Assembly: GCA_030430155.1 (NCBI GenBank)
Contig: JAUIFV010000016.1
Location: 1-46,124 of the forward strand
Direction of reading: 5' to 3'
Source: Gammaproteobacteria bacterium
GTDB lineage: Bacteria > Pseudomonadota > Gammaproteobacteria > Xanthomonadales > SZUA-5
DNA length: 46,124 nucleotides
The notes beneath the pieces were generated by a model. That model saw only the letters and a list, made by a program, of their open reading frames with translations. It was not told where the DNA came from and made no database searches. Positions 8,688-17,046 of the stretch are shown one piece after another; position 1 is the stretch's first letter, and every line of letters starts with the position of its first letter. Both the position numbers and the translations under genes were made by a program.

Positions 8688-8776
8688 GGCTGAGGGCTGA
8701 GGGCTGAGACCAGCAGGTTCGTCGCACTTCCCGCCTTGGCTCTTACGTAAAACGTAAAACCTAAAACCTAAAACGT
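8686..8776. repeat. Mixed heptad element D with two different unit sequences
   Basis: The left arm (8686-8708) is three AGGGCTG units plus AG. After a 37-nt spacer comes a second heptanucleotide array of a different sequence (8746-8776): CGTAAAA, CGTAAAA, CCTAAAA, CCTAAAA, CGT. The 7-nt period is the same while the base composition is very different. The arms are not complementary. The element separates the convergent DUF4286 and DUF3667 genes. Confidence 0.85.
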
Positions 8777-8790
8777 CTTTGCTTTGGCCT

Positions 8791-9948
8791 TCAAAGCCTG
8801 ACCAGCGAAATCACCAGCGCGGTCAGCGCACCGATGCTGAGCATGATCAGATACAGCGTGCCAACGAAGCCGTACTTGATCGTGGTCATGATCCAGCCCT
8901 GCGCGTAGACCCGCTTCTGGGTCAGAAACAGATACACCGGGATCCAGGTGCCAACGGCGATCATCAGCCAGGTCAGTGGCGTCTCTATAACCGGCCACAG
9001 CGCCGACAGCTCGGCGAAGGCCCACAGCAGCAGGAAGGACAGGAACAAAAAGCTGTGGCTGTGCAGGGCCACGATCAAATGCTCGACGTACAGACGCTTC
9101 TTGAACAGATAGACCAGTTTGAGCAGCAGCGCGAACAGCGGCAGCAGCACGAACATGGTCTGCGGCAGCACGTCCATGAACGCGTCCATCAGTCGCTGCG
9201 GGTCGTCCTGCACCTTGGTGACGTTGTCCACCGCTTTCCCGATCAGCTCGTTGAGCGCCTCGTTGGCGGCATCGGGCAGCCAGCTGATGATCAGCGGATT
9301 GGTCTCCTTGTCCCAATCCTTGTCGTTGAAGCGGACGTCGGGCCGCTCACGAAACTCCGCCGGAATATCCTTCTGCGCCTCGCGTATCGCCTGCTGGCCC
9401 TGTGCGGCGGCGCGCTCGGCGTGCGCCGCAATGCGCTCGCGAAACTCCGCGCTGGACGGGTCGAGTTGCTGTATCGCGCGGGCCTCGGCGGCCATCTCTT
9501 CGGCGCTCATCGGCTCGACCTGCTCACTGGGGCCGGTGATGTTGACGCCGCTGCCGTCCACCCGGACTTCGGTCTCCACCGTGTTGGTCAGCGAGACGGC
9601 CAAAAACAGGATGATGCTCAGGCCCAGATACATCCGCAGGGGGCGCATGAAGCGCACCCGCTCGCCGCCCAGGTAGCGCATGCTCAGCCGGCCAGGACGG
9701 CAGTACAGCAGGCCCAGCGACTTGACGAAGCGGCCGTCGACGTCGGTGATGAACTCGAACAGGTCGACCACCAGACTGGTCAGCTCGCGTATCGGCGACT
9801 TCAGCGACTGCCCGCACTCGTAGCAGAATGGGCCGAGCAGCGGCGCATCGCAGTTGCTGCAGCGCACTTGGTTCGCGCGGTCCGCGCCATCGGTGGAAGC
9901 AGCCGCGACAGGGCCGGATGCTGGATCGGTTGGATTTGCCGCGCTCAT
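8791..9948 (-). CDS. DUF3667 zinc-ribbon membrane protein
   Basis: This 385-residue protein has an N-terminal zinc ribbon (Cys30, Cys33, Cys42 and Cys45 in CSNCDAPLLGPFCYECGQ). Next comes 'LTSLVVDLFEFITDVDGRFVKSL' and the family stretch 'LLYCRPGRLSMRYLGGERVRFMRPLRMYL', then a membrane segment, a charged extracytoplasmic region (about 130-260) and four or five C-terminal membrane segments. This is the organisation of DUF3667 proteins, whose function is unknown. The ATG at 9948 is chosen because it is the first Met directly before the zinc ribbon; the longer upstream frame is Arg/Pro/Cys-rich shadow sequence. It is divergent from the MATE gene with about 120 bases between them. Confidence 0.82.
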   Translation of the reverse strand: MSAANPTDPASGPVAAASTDGADRANQVRCSNCDAPLLGPFCYECGQSLKSPIRELTSLVVDLFEFITDVDGRFVKSLGLLYCRPGRLSMRYLGGERVRFMRPLRMYLGLSIILFLAVSLTNTVETEVRVDGSGVNITGPSEQVEPMSAEEMAAEARAIQQLDPSSAEFRERIAAHAERAAAQGQQAIREAQKDIPAEFRERPDVRFNDKDWDKETNPLIISWLPDAANEALNELIGKAVDNVTKVQDDPQRLMDAFMDVLPQTMFVLLPLFALLLKLVYLFKKRLYVEHLIVALHSHSFLFLSFLLLWAFAELSALWPVIETPLTWLMIAVGTWIPVYLFLTQKRVYAQGWIMTTIKYGFVGTLYLIMLSIGALTALVISLVRL

Positions 9949-10067
9949 CTTCGTCCCGTCTAGCTCCGCCGCGCAGAGGCGGAGGCAATGGTAGCGTCCA
10001 TCAGCGGCTAAGATACGCGACCGTAGCCTTGGGTTGCCGGCAGATTGCCCTGTGACCAGGGCGGCCG

Positions 10068-11546
10068 ATGCGAATCCCTCGCAGCATAGACGATTCACCA
10101 ATGCACGCTGAGCAAAGTCCAGTGGGTGCCATGCCCGCGCCAAGACGACTGCGCAACGAACTGCGCGAACTGGGTCGCTTGGCGGTGCCGCTGATCTGCG
10201 GCCAGCTGGCCATGGTCGGCACCTCGGTGATTGACACGGTGCTCGCCGGCCGTCACAGCACCGAGACTCTGGCCGGCGTGGCGATAGGCGCAGCAACCTG
10301 GAATCTGGCCTTCATGGTCATTGCCGGCACCCTGCTGGCGATCTCACCGTCGGTGGCGCAGCTGATTGGCAGCGGTCAGCGCGAGAGTATTCCGTCGCTG
10401 CTGCGGCAGGCCTTCTGGCTGGCGCTGGCCCTGGGCCTGCTGGCCGCGCTGGCGGTGTGGTTTGCCGCCCCGCTGCTGCACTGGGTCGGCGTAGCGCCGG
10501 CGGTGATTGAGCAGTCGGAGCTATTCCTGCGCGGGATTGCGCCAGGCGCACCGGCGCTGGCGCTGTATTTCGGTCTGCGCGGCTTCAGCGAGGGCACCGG
10601 CCACACCATACCGGCGCTGATTTTCGGCCTGGCCGGGCTGATCGTGCTGCTGCCGCTGGCGAGCTGGCTGATTTTTGGCGGTTACGGGATGCCCTCGCTG
10701 GGCGCCTACGGCTGCGGTTTGGCCACCGCCATCGTCGCTTGGCTGCAGTTCGGCGGATTGCTGCTGTACGTGATGCGGCGTTCGCGCTTTCACTGGCTGC
10801 AGCCGCTGTTGAAGCTGGAGAAACCGGACCTGCAGGCCATCGGCGGGCTGCTGGTGGTCGGTCTGCCCATCGCCTTCGCGCTGCTCATGGAGGGCGGCAT
10901 GTTTATCGCAGTGAGCTGGCTGATGGGGCGGCTGGGCACCCTCGCCGTGGCCGCCCACCAGGTCGCCATCAATGTCGCCTCGATCGCCTTTATGCTGCCG
11001 CTGGGTCTGGCCATGGCGGTGACCGTGCGGGTCGGTCAGGCCCGCGGCCGCGGCGATCGCCAGGGTCTGCGCGTCGCCGCGCTGGCGGCGCTGGTCCTGT
11101 GTTTGCTTTGCCAGGCGATCAGCTTCAGCGCGATGGTGCTGGCGGCGCAGCCCATCGCCGGCTGGTATGCGCCCGGACAAACCGAGGTAATTGCGTTGGC
11201 CACCCAGCTGATTGCCCTGGCTGCGGTGTTTCAGCTCTCCGACGGCCTGCAGGCGGTCGCCGCTGGCGCTCTGCGCGGCCTCAAAGACACCCGGGTACCG
11301 ATGCTGCTTACCGCGCTGGCCTATTGGGGCATCGGCATGCCGGTGGCCTGGTGGCTGGGTTTTGAGCGCGAGATGGGACCACGCGGCCTTTGGATAGGCT
11401 TCATCTTCGGCCTCTCGGCCGCCGCCGTCATGCTGATGACCCGCGCCTGGCTGCTGCTGTGGCGGAATCCGCGGATCGTTGGGGCGCCGCAGCAGTCCGG
11501 GCTGGAGCCTGAGGCGCATTTCGAGGGCTCAGGGCCCAGGGCATAG
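10068..11546 (+). CDS. MATE family multidrug efflux transporter (NorM-like)
   Basis: This 492-residue inner-membrane protein has about twelve hydrophobic segments. The N-terminal half carries the MATE pattern 'LAVPLICGQLAMVGTSVIDTVLAGRHSTETLAGVAIG' and the second half 'LPIAFALLMEGGMFIAVSWLMGRLGTLAVAAHQVAINVAS'. MATE proteins export cationic drugs and metabolites against sodium or protons. The ATG at 10068 has AGGG about 7 bases upstream. The last residues (EGSGPRA) and the TAG stop (11544-11546) are encoded by a heptad repeat array, so the array has set the C-terminus of this protein. Confidence 0.92.
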   Translation: MRIPRSIDDSPMHAEQSPVGAMPAPRRLRNELRELGRLAVPLICGQLAMVGTSVIDTVLAGRHSTETLAGVAIGAATWNLAFMVIAGTLLAISPSVAQLIGSGQRESIPSLLRQAFWLALALGLLAALAVWFAAPLLHWVGVAPAVIEQSELFLRGIAPGAPALALYFGLRGFSEGTGHTIPALIFGLAGLIVLLPLASWLIFGGYGMPSLGAYGCGLATAIVAWLQFGGLLLYVMRRSRFHWLQPLLKLEKPDLQAIGGLLVVGLPIAFALLMEGGMFIAVSWLMGRLGTLAVAAHQVAINVASIAFMLPLGLAMAVTVRVGQARGRGDRQGLRVAALAALVLCLLCQAISFSAMVLAAQPIAGWYAPGQTEVIALATQLIALAAVFQLSDGLQAVAAGALRGLKDTRVPMLLTALAYWGIGMPVAWWLGFEREMGPRGLWIGFIFGLSAAAVMLMTRAWLLLWRNPRIVGAPQQSGLEPEAHFEGSGPRA

Positions 11547-11678
11547 GGCCCAGGAGATCAAGAGCGGTTCGCGGCTCGGTTGTTGCTCTTCTGGGCCCTG
11601 GGCCCTTTGCCCTGGGCCCTCAAGCATTGCGGCTCGGCTGTGGCTTTTCTGGGCCCTGTGCCCTGTGCCCTGTGCCCT
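11524..11678. repeat. Heptad element E: one left arm, two right arms, overlapping the MATE stop
   Basis: The left arm (11524-11554) reads AGGGCTC, AGGGCCC, AGGGCAT, AGGGCCC, AGG and contains the TAG stop of the MATE gene. Two right arms follow, at 11591-11620 and 11649-11678. The segment before each is a diverged direct repeat (GCGGCTCGGTTGTTGCTCTT and GCGGCTCGGCTGTGGCTTTT), so the right half was tandemly duplicated. The first spacer begins AGATCAAGAGCG, like element G, and holds an AAGAGC/GCTCTT inverted repeat. Confidence 0.88.
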
Positions 11679-11796
11679 CCAACAGCCTTTACGCCGCAGA
11701 CACTGGCAACCTGACACGCTGCGCTGTGACCTCAGACCGATGTGCGAGTGGCCCGCTGGCGGCTAAACTTGCAGGCTGTACAAGGGAGTCAACTAC

Positions 11797-13647
11797 ATGA
11801 GTGAAGCGCATCCCGGTCCGCTGCGGCGGCTTTGGAATGGATTCTGGCGAGCGGTCGATTTCAGTCGACGCACCGTGGTCAATCTGGTCTTTCTGCTGGT
11901 GGTGGTCTTCGTGGTCGTCGCCATGTTCGGTTTTGGCAGCCCCAAGACCGAGCCCGGCAGCGCGCTGATGCTGGCCCCCAAGGGCAGCATCGTCGAGCAG
12001 TATTCGGCCGATCCCAGCGATCGGGTGCTGGCCAAGCTGACCGGCGACGAGATCCTGGAGGTGCAGCTGCGCGATCTGCTGCGCGCGTTGGAGGCAGCGC
12101 AGACCGATCCGAATATCGACCTGATCGTGATTCGACCCGAACAGCTGACTGGCGGCGGTATCGCTACCCTGCGTGAGGTGGGACGCGCGCTACAGCGGGT
12201 GCGAGCGGCCGGCAAGGAGATCCTGGCCTACGGTGATTACTACGATCAGCGCGGCTACTACCTGGCCGCATACGCCGATCGTATCTACATGTCGCCCAAC
12301 GGCGGCCTGCTGCTGCAGGGACTGGGACGCTACCGCAGCTACTACGCCAGCCTGCTGGACAAGCTCAAGGTGGATATCCACGTGTTCCGCGTCGGCACCT
12401 ACAAGAGCGCAGTGGAGCCCTATCTGCTCGACGGCCCCTCCGACGCCGCAAGGGAAGCTGATCAGCTGTGGCTGGATGATTTGTGGGGCATCTATTTGGC
12501 AGACGTCAGCAAAGCCCGCGAACTGGAACCGGGATTGATCAGCCGCTGGATCGACGATCTGCCTGGCCTGATCGAAGGCAACGGCGGCGACATGGCCAAG
12601 TTGGCGCTGGACAGCGGGCTGGTGGACGAGCTGATCAACGAAGACGAGTTCGAGCAGCTGCTGGCCGATCGCGGCTCGGTTGATCCGCAGAGCAAGCGCG
12701 CCCGGCGGGTTGGGATCAAGACCTACGTGCAGCGGCTGCCCGCGCAAACGCCGGCCGAGGCCGTGGTCGGCGTCATCGTCGCCGAGGGCACCATCGTTGA
12801 CGGCGAGCAGCCGCAGGGCAGCATCGGTGGCGTCTCCACCGCCGCCCTGGTGCGCAAGGCGCGCGAGGACGCTGCGGTCAAGGCGGTAGTGTTGCGGGTG
12901 GATTCCGGTGGCGGTAGCGCCTTTGCCTCCGAGCAGATCCGCCGCGAACTGCAGCTCACCCGCGACGCCGGCAAGCCGGTGGTGATCTCGATGGGCGACG
13001 TCGCCGCCTCCGGTGGCTACTGGATCTCGATGAGCAACGACGCGCTGTATGCCGATGAGGCGACGATCACCGGCTCGATCGGCATCTTCGGGCTGTTCCC
13101 GACGGTCGATCGCACTCTGGACGCTGTCGGAATGCACGCCGACGGCGCCAGCACCACCTGGCTGGCGGCCGCGCTGGACCCGCGGCAGCCGATGGACCCG
13201 CGGGTAGGACAGATCATCCAGGCCTCGATAGAGAACGGCTACCAGGATTTTATCGGCAAGGTGGCCGACAGCCGCGAAACCACCCCGGAGCAGATCGATA
13301 CGGTGGCTCAGGGGCGGGTGTGGAGCGGTTCCAAGGCCGCCGGGCACGGACTGATCGACAATCTGGGCAGCTACAGCGAAGCCTTGGCCGATGCCGCCGA
13401 GCGCGCAGGTTTGGGCCCGAACTTCCAGGTTCGCTACATCGAGAAGGAGATGACCGGCTTCCAGCGCTTCGTCATGGACATGGCGGCGAGCAGCGGATTG
13501 GGCGGCAAGCTGGGGCTGGATCTGGATTTGATCCCGGCCCAGCTGCGCACCGAGCTGCGTCGCATGCAGTCCCTGGACGCGCTGTTTGGTGACGCTCGCG
13601 AGCATCCCTGGCGCACCTACGCGCACTGTTTGTGCGACATCGAGTAG
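11797..13647 (+). CDS. sppA: Signal peptide peptidase SppA, 67 kDa type
   Basis: This 616-residue inner-membrane serine protease degrades cleaved signal peptides. One membrane anchor lies at about residues 27-46, followed by two tandem ClpP-like domains. The catalytic lysine is Lys203 in 'GTYKSAVEP' (N-terminal domain), and the nucleophile is Ser405 in 'DVAASGGYWIS' (C-terminal domain). This is the Ser/Lys dyad arrangement of E. coli SppA, and the length is typical. The ATG at 11797 has AGGGAG about 9 bases upstream. It starts after heptad element E, and rluD follows 16 bases after its stop, so sppA, rluD and pgeF are probably co-transcribed. Confidence 0.95.
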   Translation: MSEAHPGPLRRLWNGFWRAVDFSRRTVVNLVFLLVVVFVVVAMFGFGSPKTEPGSALMLAPKGSIVEQYSADPSDRVLAKLTGDEILEVQLRDLLRALEAAQTDPNIDLIVIRPEQLTGGGIATLREVGRALQRVRAAGKEILAYGDYYDQRGYYLAAYADRIYMSPNGGLLLQGLGRYRSYYASLLDKLKVDIHVFRVGTYKSAVEPYLLDGPSDAAREADQLWLDDLWGIYLADVSKARELEPGLISRWIDDLPGLIEGNGGDMAKLALDSGLVDELINEDEFEQLLADRGSVDPQSKRARRVGIKTYVQRLPAQTPAEAVVGVIVAEGTIVDGEQPQGSIGGVSTAALVRKAREDAAVKAVVLRVDSGGGSAFASEQIRRELQLTRDAGKPVVISMGDVAASGGYWISMSNDALYADEATITGSIGIFGLFPTVDRTLDAVGMHADGASTTWLAAALDPRQPMDPRVGQIIQASIENGYQDFIGKVADSRETTPEQIDTVAQGRVWSGSKAAGHGLIDNLGSYSEALADAAERAGLGPNFQVRYIEKEMTGFQRFVMDMAASSGLGGKLGLDLDLIPAQLRTELRRMQSLDALFGDAREHPWRTYAHCLCDIE

Positions 13648-13663
13648 TGGGCGACTTCCGGCG

Positions 13664-14632
13664 ATGAGTGACGCCGATCGGGCCGAGCCGGCGCTGCGCG
13701 CCATCGAGGCCGACCTGCGGCTGCCGGACAGCGTCGCCGGTCAACGCCTGGACGGCGCACTGGCGGCGCTGCTGCCTGAGCACTCGCGGGCGCGCCTGCA
13801 GCGCTGGATCAGCGACGGCTCGCTGACCGTAGACGGTGCGACCGCGCGACCGCGCGATCGTGTCCACGGCGGCGAGGTGATTTGCCTGCGTGCCAGCGAA
13901 GAAGTGCAGGTGGCCGACGCGCCCGAAGCCATCGAGCTGGATCTGCTGCACCAGGACGAGGCCTGCTTGGTGGTCAACAAGCCGGCCGGTCTGGTGGTGC
14001 ATCCGGGCGCCGGCAATCGCAGCGGCACGCTGGTCAACGGATTGCTGGCGCTGGATCCGCAGCTGGCGGTATTGCCGCGAGCCGGTATCGTGCATCGGCT
14101 GGACAAGGACACCAGCGGCGCGCTGCTGGTGGCGCGGAGCATGGAGGCGCACACCGCGCTAGTCGCGGCGCTGGCGCGGCGGGAGATTGAACGCGAATAC
14201 CTGGCGCTGGTCCAGGGTGAACCGGTGAGCGGCTTCAGCGTCGACGCGCCGCTGGACCGACACCCTACTGATCGGCTGCGCCGCGCGGTGCGTGAGGATG
14301 GTCGACCGGCGCTCACCCACGTGCGCATCGAGCATCGCTTTGACGGCTATACCCTGCTGCGCTGCAAGCTGGAAACCGGGCGCACCCATCAGATCCGCGT
14401 GCATCTGGCTCATGTGCGGCTGCCCATCGTCGGTGATCCGTTGTATGGCGGTCGGCTGCGCCTGCCTGCCGGCGCTGACCCGCTCTTGGTGGAAGCGCTA
14501 CGCGGATTTCGCCGCCAGGCCCTGCACGCCGAACGGCTGGCCTTCGAGCACCCGAGCAGCGGCGAGCGCATCGCCGTCAAGGCCGCATTGCCTGCCGATC
14601 TGCGCGCGCTGCTGAAACTGCTGGCCGGGTGA
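13664..14632 (+). CDS. rluD: 23S rRNA pseudouridine synthase RluD
   Basis: This 322-residue RluA-family enzyme converts uridines of helix 69 of 23S rRNA to pseudouridine. It has an N-terminal S4 RNA-binding domain (about residues 25-80, 'QRLDGALAALLPEHSRARLQ'), then the catalytic domain with 'VVNKPAGLVVHPG' and 'GIVHRLDKDTSGALLVA', where Asp147 is the catalytic aspartate. A C-terminal motif reads 'LETGRTHQIRVHLAH'. The ATG at 13664 begins just before the S4 region; the longer frame overlaps sppA and is unlikely. The stop overlaps the GTG of pgeF. A bamD neighbour, common in other gammaproteobacteria, is not present here. Confidence 0.93.
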   Translation: MSDADRAEPALRAIEADLRLPDSVAGQRLDGALAALLPEHSRARLQRWISDGSLTVDGATARPRDRVHGGEVICLRASEEVQVADAPEAIELDLLHQDEACLVVNKPAGLVVHPGAGNRSGTLVNGLLALDPQLAVLPRAGIVHRLDKDTSGALLVARSMEAHTALVAALARREIEREYLALVQGEPVSGFSVDAPLDRHPTDRLRRAVREDGRPALTHVRIEHRFDGYTLLRCKLETGRTHQIRVHLAHVRLPIVGDPLYGGRLRLPAGADPLLVEALRGFRRQALHAERLAFEHPSSGERIAVKAALPADLRALLKLLAG

Positions 14633-15402
14633 CCGGACAGCTGACCACGGGGTTGCTCCCGGCAACCTGGTCGGCACCCCCGGGCGTCCGCGCGGTCACC
14701 GTGCTGCGCAGCGCTGACGGCGTCTCGTCGCCGACATACGGACCAATGAACCTGGGCGATCGCTGTGGCGACGACCCAGCGGCGGTTGCTGAAAACCGAC
14801 GCCGTCTGCTGAACATGCTGGATCTGCCCTCAGCACCGTGCTGGCTGCGCCAGGTGCACGGCAATGTCATCGCCACGGTTGCTGCCCCCGCCGGCGAGGG
14901 CTGGCAGCCGCCACAGGCCGATGGCGCGATCAGCGAACATCCGCAGGCGGTGCTGGCAATACTCAGCGCGGACTGCCTGCCGCTGACTGTGGCGAGCAGC
15001 GACGGCAGTGTGATCGGCGTGGCCCATGCCGGCTGGCGCAGCTTGGCCGGCGGCGTGATCGAGAATCTGCTGGCGGGCTTCAAGTGCCCCACGCGGGAGC
15101 TGGTCGCTTGGTTGGGTCCGGCAATTGGCCCGCACAGCTTCGAGGTCGGTCCGGAGTTGCGTCAGCAGTTTGTAGCGCAGCATGCGGAGGCGGCCAACGC
15201 CTTTATGCCCGGCGATGGTGATCGTTGGTTTGCAGATCTGTACGCGCTGGCTCGACTGCGGTTGCGCGCGCTAGGCGTGAAGCAGATCCACGGCGGCGAG
15301 TATGACACTCAAGCCGATGCGCGGCGCTTCCATTCCTACCGTCGTGACGGTGCCGGCAGCGGGCGCATGGCCACGCTGCTGTGGCGTGCTCCTACCAGTT
15401 GA
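14629..15402 (+). CDS. pgeF: Peptidoglycan editing factor PgeF (YfiH / multicopper oxidase-like)
   Basis: This 257-residue protein has the full YfiH pattern: 'WLRQVHG' (His77), 'SADCLPL' (Cys116), 'VAHAGWRSLAGG' (His133), 'WLGPAIGPHSFEVG' and a C-terminal 'FHSYRRDGAGSGRMA'. His77, Cys116 and His133 correspond to the zinc-binding triad. The family was first annotated as laccase or polyphenol oxidase. PgeF is reported to remove wrongly incorporated serine from peptidoglycan precursors in E. coli. The GTG start at 14629 overlaps the rluD stop (GTGA), indicating translational coupling. The 3' end overlaps the convergent lipoprotein gene by 11 bases. Confidence 0.92.
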   Translation: MTGQLTTGLLPATWSAPPGVRAVTVLRSADGVSSPTYGPMNLGDRCGDDPAAVAENRRRLLNMLDLPSAPCWLRQVHGNVIATVAAPAGEGWQPPQADGAISEHPQAVLAILSADCLPLTVASSDGSVIGVAHAGWRSLAGGVIENLLAGFKCPTRELVAWLGPAIGPHSFEVGPELRQQFVAQHAEAANAFMPGDGDRWFADLYALARLRLRALGVKQIHGGEYDTQADARRFHSYRRDGAGSGRMATLLWRAPTS

Positions 15403-15724
15403 TCGACATTCTCACCACGCGGGTGAAGTTGCCGCTGTCATCCGGAGCCACGGTGCAATTGAAGGTCTGCGAGTTTTCCTGATCGGTGCCGCGACGGAAG
15501 ACGATTGCCGAATCCACCTGAACATTGCCGTCCTCGAGCTGGCGCGCATTGGCGAGCATATCGCTCTCGTTGAGCTCACCCATCTTGCCTTCGATCTTGC
15601 TCAACACCTCGGCCTTGCAGGCATCGACCGCAGCCTGATTGGCACCGCCACCGCAAGCGACCAACGACAACGCGCCAAACACCAGCAGTATCGACTTGCG
15701 AAACAGCGGCGGGCTTTTGTTCAC
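15392..15724 (-). CDS. Small predicted lipoprotein, unknown function
   Basis: This 110-residue protein has a lipoprotein signal peptide ending in the lipobox LVAC (about residues 21-24), followed by GGGANQAAVDACKAEVLSKI. The mature part is about 85 residues with two further cysteines (DACKAE and FNCTVA) that could form a disulfide. Start is GTG at 15724, with AGGGAGG about 10 bases upstream. I do not recognise the family. It overlaps pgeF tail to tail. It should sit in the inner leaflet of the outer membrane or in the inner membrane. Confidence 0.72.
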   Translation of the reverse strand: MNKSPPLFRKSILLVFGALSLVACGGGANQAAVDACKAEVLSKIEGKMGELNESDMLANARQLEDGNVQVDSAIVFRRGTDQENSQTFNCTVAPDDSGNFTRVVRMSINW

Positions 15725-16087
15725 AGTGAGATAGCCTCCCTACCTACCGTCAAGTCTTAAGTATAAGCGCTTCCCGCGCCGGATCACCAGAAACCGATTG
15801 TGCGCTCTAAACTTTCATGCTATCGCGAAGGGCGAGAAAAGTTTGCATTTGCGCCGGGTTGACGCTCAGCATCCGCCAGCGCCCAGACGGCATCAAGCGT
15901 TGCCGCGGCCAAAAATCAATATCCGCAACCGTAGACCGGGCAACGAGGTTGATCTGGGCCGAGGTGCGAAGGCATCCCGACGGAGTGCAGCCGACCGTAG
16001 CCACACAGGATCAGCGGCGAGCAAATCACTGCGTAAGGCCACAGGCGATCGGGAGTCTCACGAACCACGGTCACCGTGTTGCGCAGA
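15725..16087. other. 363-base stretch without a supported gene
   Basis: This lies upstream of the small lipoprotein and downstream of the glutaredoxin gene, both on the minus strand. It is expected to hold the lipoprotein promoter: on the minus strand a TATACT hexamer is present (within 15760-15768) but without a good -35. A 65-codon minus-strand frame at 15807-16004 resembles nothing I know and has no convincing ribosome site. I see no repeat, RNA gene or terminator with a T-tract. Confidence 0.5.
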
Positions 16088-17008
16088 TCAATAGCGAGGG
16101 AAGTCGCTATCGATCTGGGTCGCCCAGGCGTCGACGCCACCGCTGACGTTATAGGTGCGGGTGAAACCCAGACCGCGAAAATGCTCGGCAGCCTGTCTGG
16201 AAGCGTTGCCGTGATGACAAACGAAGGCCAGCGGCTGCGCGCGGTCCATCTGCTCCAGTTCGGCGACGGCCTCGGCATCCAGGGCACGAGCTGCGGCAAA
16301 GGGATAGGCCTGGCGATCTGCCGGCGGGCGCACGTCAAACAGCATCGGTGCTTCGTTTTTCGCCAATAGCGCAGCCAATTCGGTGACGCTGAGCTCAGCC
16401 ACCGCGGCGGGCGCGTTGGGATTGCTGATCTTCAGCCCGCTGCCGGTCAGCCCGTCGACCCAATCGATCTCCAGACCGTCGGCGCGGCGGGCGGTGGCCA
16501 CGTCGACCAACATGCGGATCCCGGCAGTCTCGGCGACAATCTCATGTCCCTCAGCGGGTTTGAGCATGAACTGCGCCTGCCAGCGGCCGTCAATGCTCAG
16601 GTGCAGGGCGAGGTCGGGATCGTCTTCCATGCCGGCTTTGATTGCCTCTGCGGCCTTGGAAGTGATGTGGATTTTTGGCGGAGTGCGGTCCGGTGCCGGC
16701 AGTCCGAACAAGCTGTGCAGCTCGCCGCTGTTGAACATCCCGGCGATGATGTCGCTGCCGCCGATCAACTCGCCTTTGACGTAGAGCTGCGGAATGGTTG
16801 GCCACTGCCCATAGACCTTGATGCCTTCGCGGATCTCCGGATCTTCCAGCACGTCCACCGTGTGGTAGTCGCCGAGCAGCTGGTCGATCATGCCCACGGC
16901 GGTGGCGGAGAAGCCGCAGCGCGGCGCCTGGCGCTCGCCTTTCATGAACAGCACCACGGGGTGCGTTTGCAGCAGGGATTCGATGCGTTGCCGGGTTGCG
17001 TTGTCCAC
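16088..17008 (-). CDS. grxD: Monothiol glutaredoxin Grx4 fused to IscA-like and rhodanese domains
   Basis: This 306-residue protein has three parts. Residues 1-105 are a monothiol glutaredoxin with 'VVLFMKG' and the CGFS active site (31-34), which binds a shared 2Fe-2S cluster with glutathione. Residues ~112-200 resemble the HesB/IscA fold (ITSKAAEAIKAG, then VDGLTGSGLKISNPNAP) but lack its cysteines. Residues ~205-306 are a rhodanese domain with catalytic Cys264 in CHHGNASRQAAEH. Fusions of this kind are known in Xanthomonas-type bacteria and point to Fe-S cluster transfer plus sulfur handling. The GTG at 17008 is chosen because homologues begin just before the glutaredoxin and an AGAG lies upstream; the longer frame is not protein-like. 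Confidence 0.9.
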   Translation of the reverse strand: MDNATRQRIESLLQTHPVVLFMKGERQAPRCGFSATAVGMIDQLLGDYHTVDVLEDPEIREGIKVYGQWPTIPQLYVKGELIGGSDIIAGMFNSGELHSLFGLPAPDRTPPKIHITSKAAEAIKAGMEDDPDLALHLSIDGRWQAQFMLKPAEGHEIVAETAGIRMLVDVATARRADGLEIDWVDGLTGSGLKISNPNAPAAVAELSVTELAALLAKNEAPMLFDVRPPADRQAYPFAAARALDAEAVAELEQMDRAQPLAFVCHHGNASRQAAEHFRGLGFTRTYNVSGGVDAWATQIDSDFPRY

Positions 17009-17046
17009 TGGTGGTCTCTTTCTGAAGTGCTGGGGGCTGAGGGCGA

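Noticed and set aside
8779-9963. 394-codon plus-strand frame over the DUF3667 gene
   Set aside because: Gln/His/Arg-rich translation with no motif; the opposite strand has zinc-ribbon and membrane segments.
10521-11519. 332-codon frame antisense to the MATE gene
   Set aside because: Low-complexity Gln/His/Arg composition typical of a shadow of a membrane protein.
13472-14152. 226-codon minus-strand frame across sppA/rluD
   Set aside because: It covers the catalytic regions of two certain genes on the other strand and has no recognisable content.
15807-16004. 65-codon minus-strand frame in the 15725-16087 gap
   Set aside because: No ribosome site, no family resemblance; too short to support.
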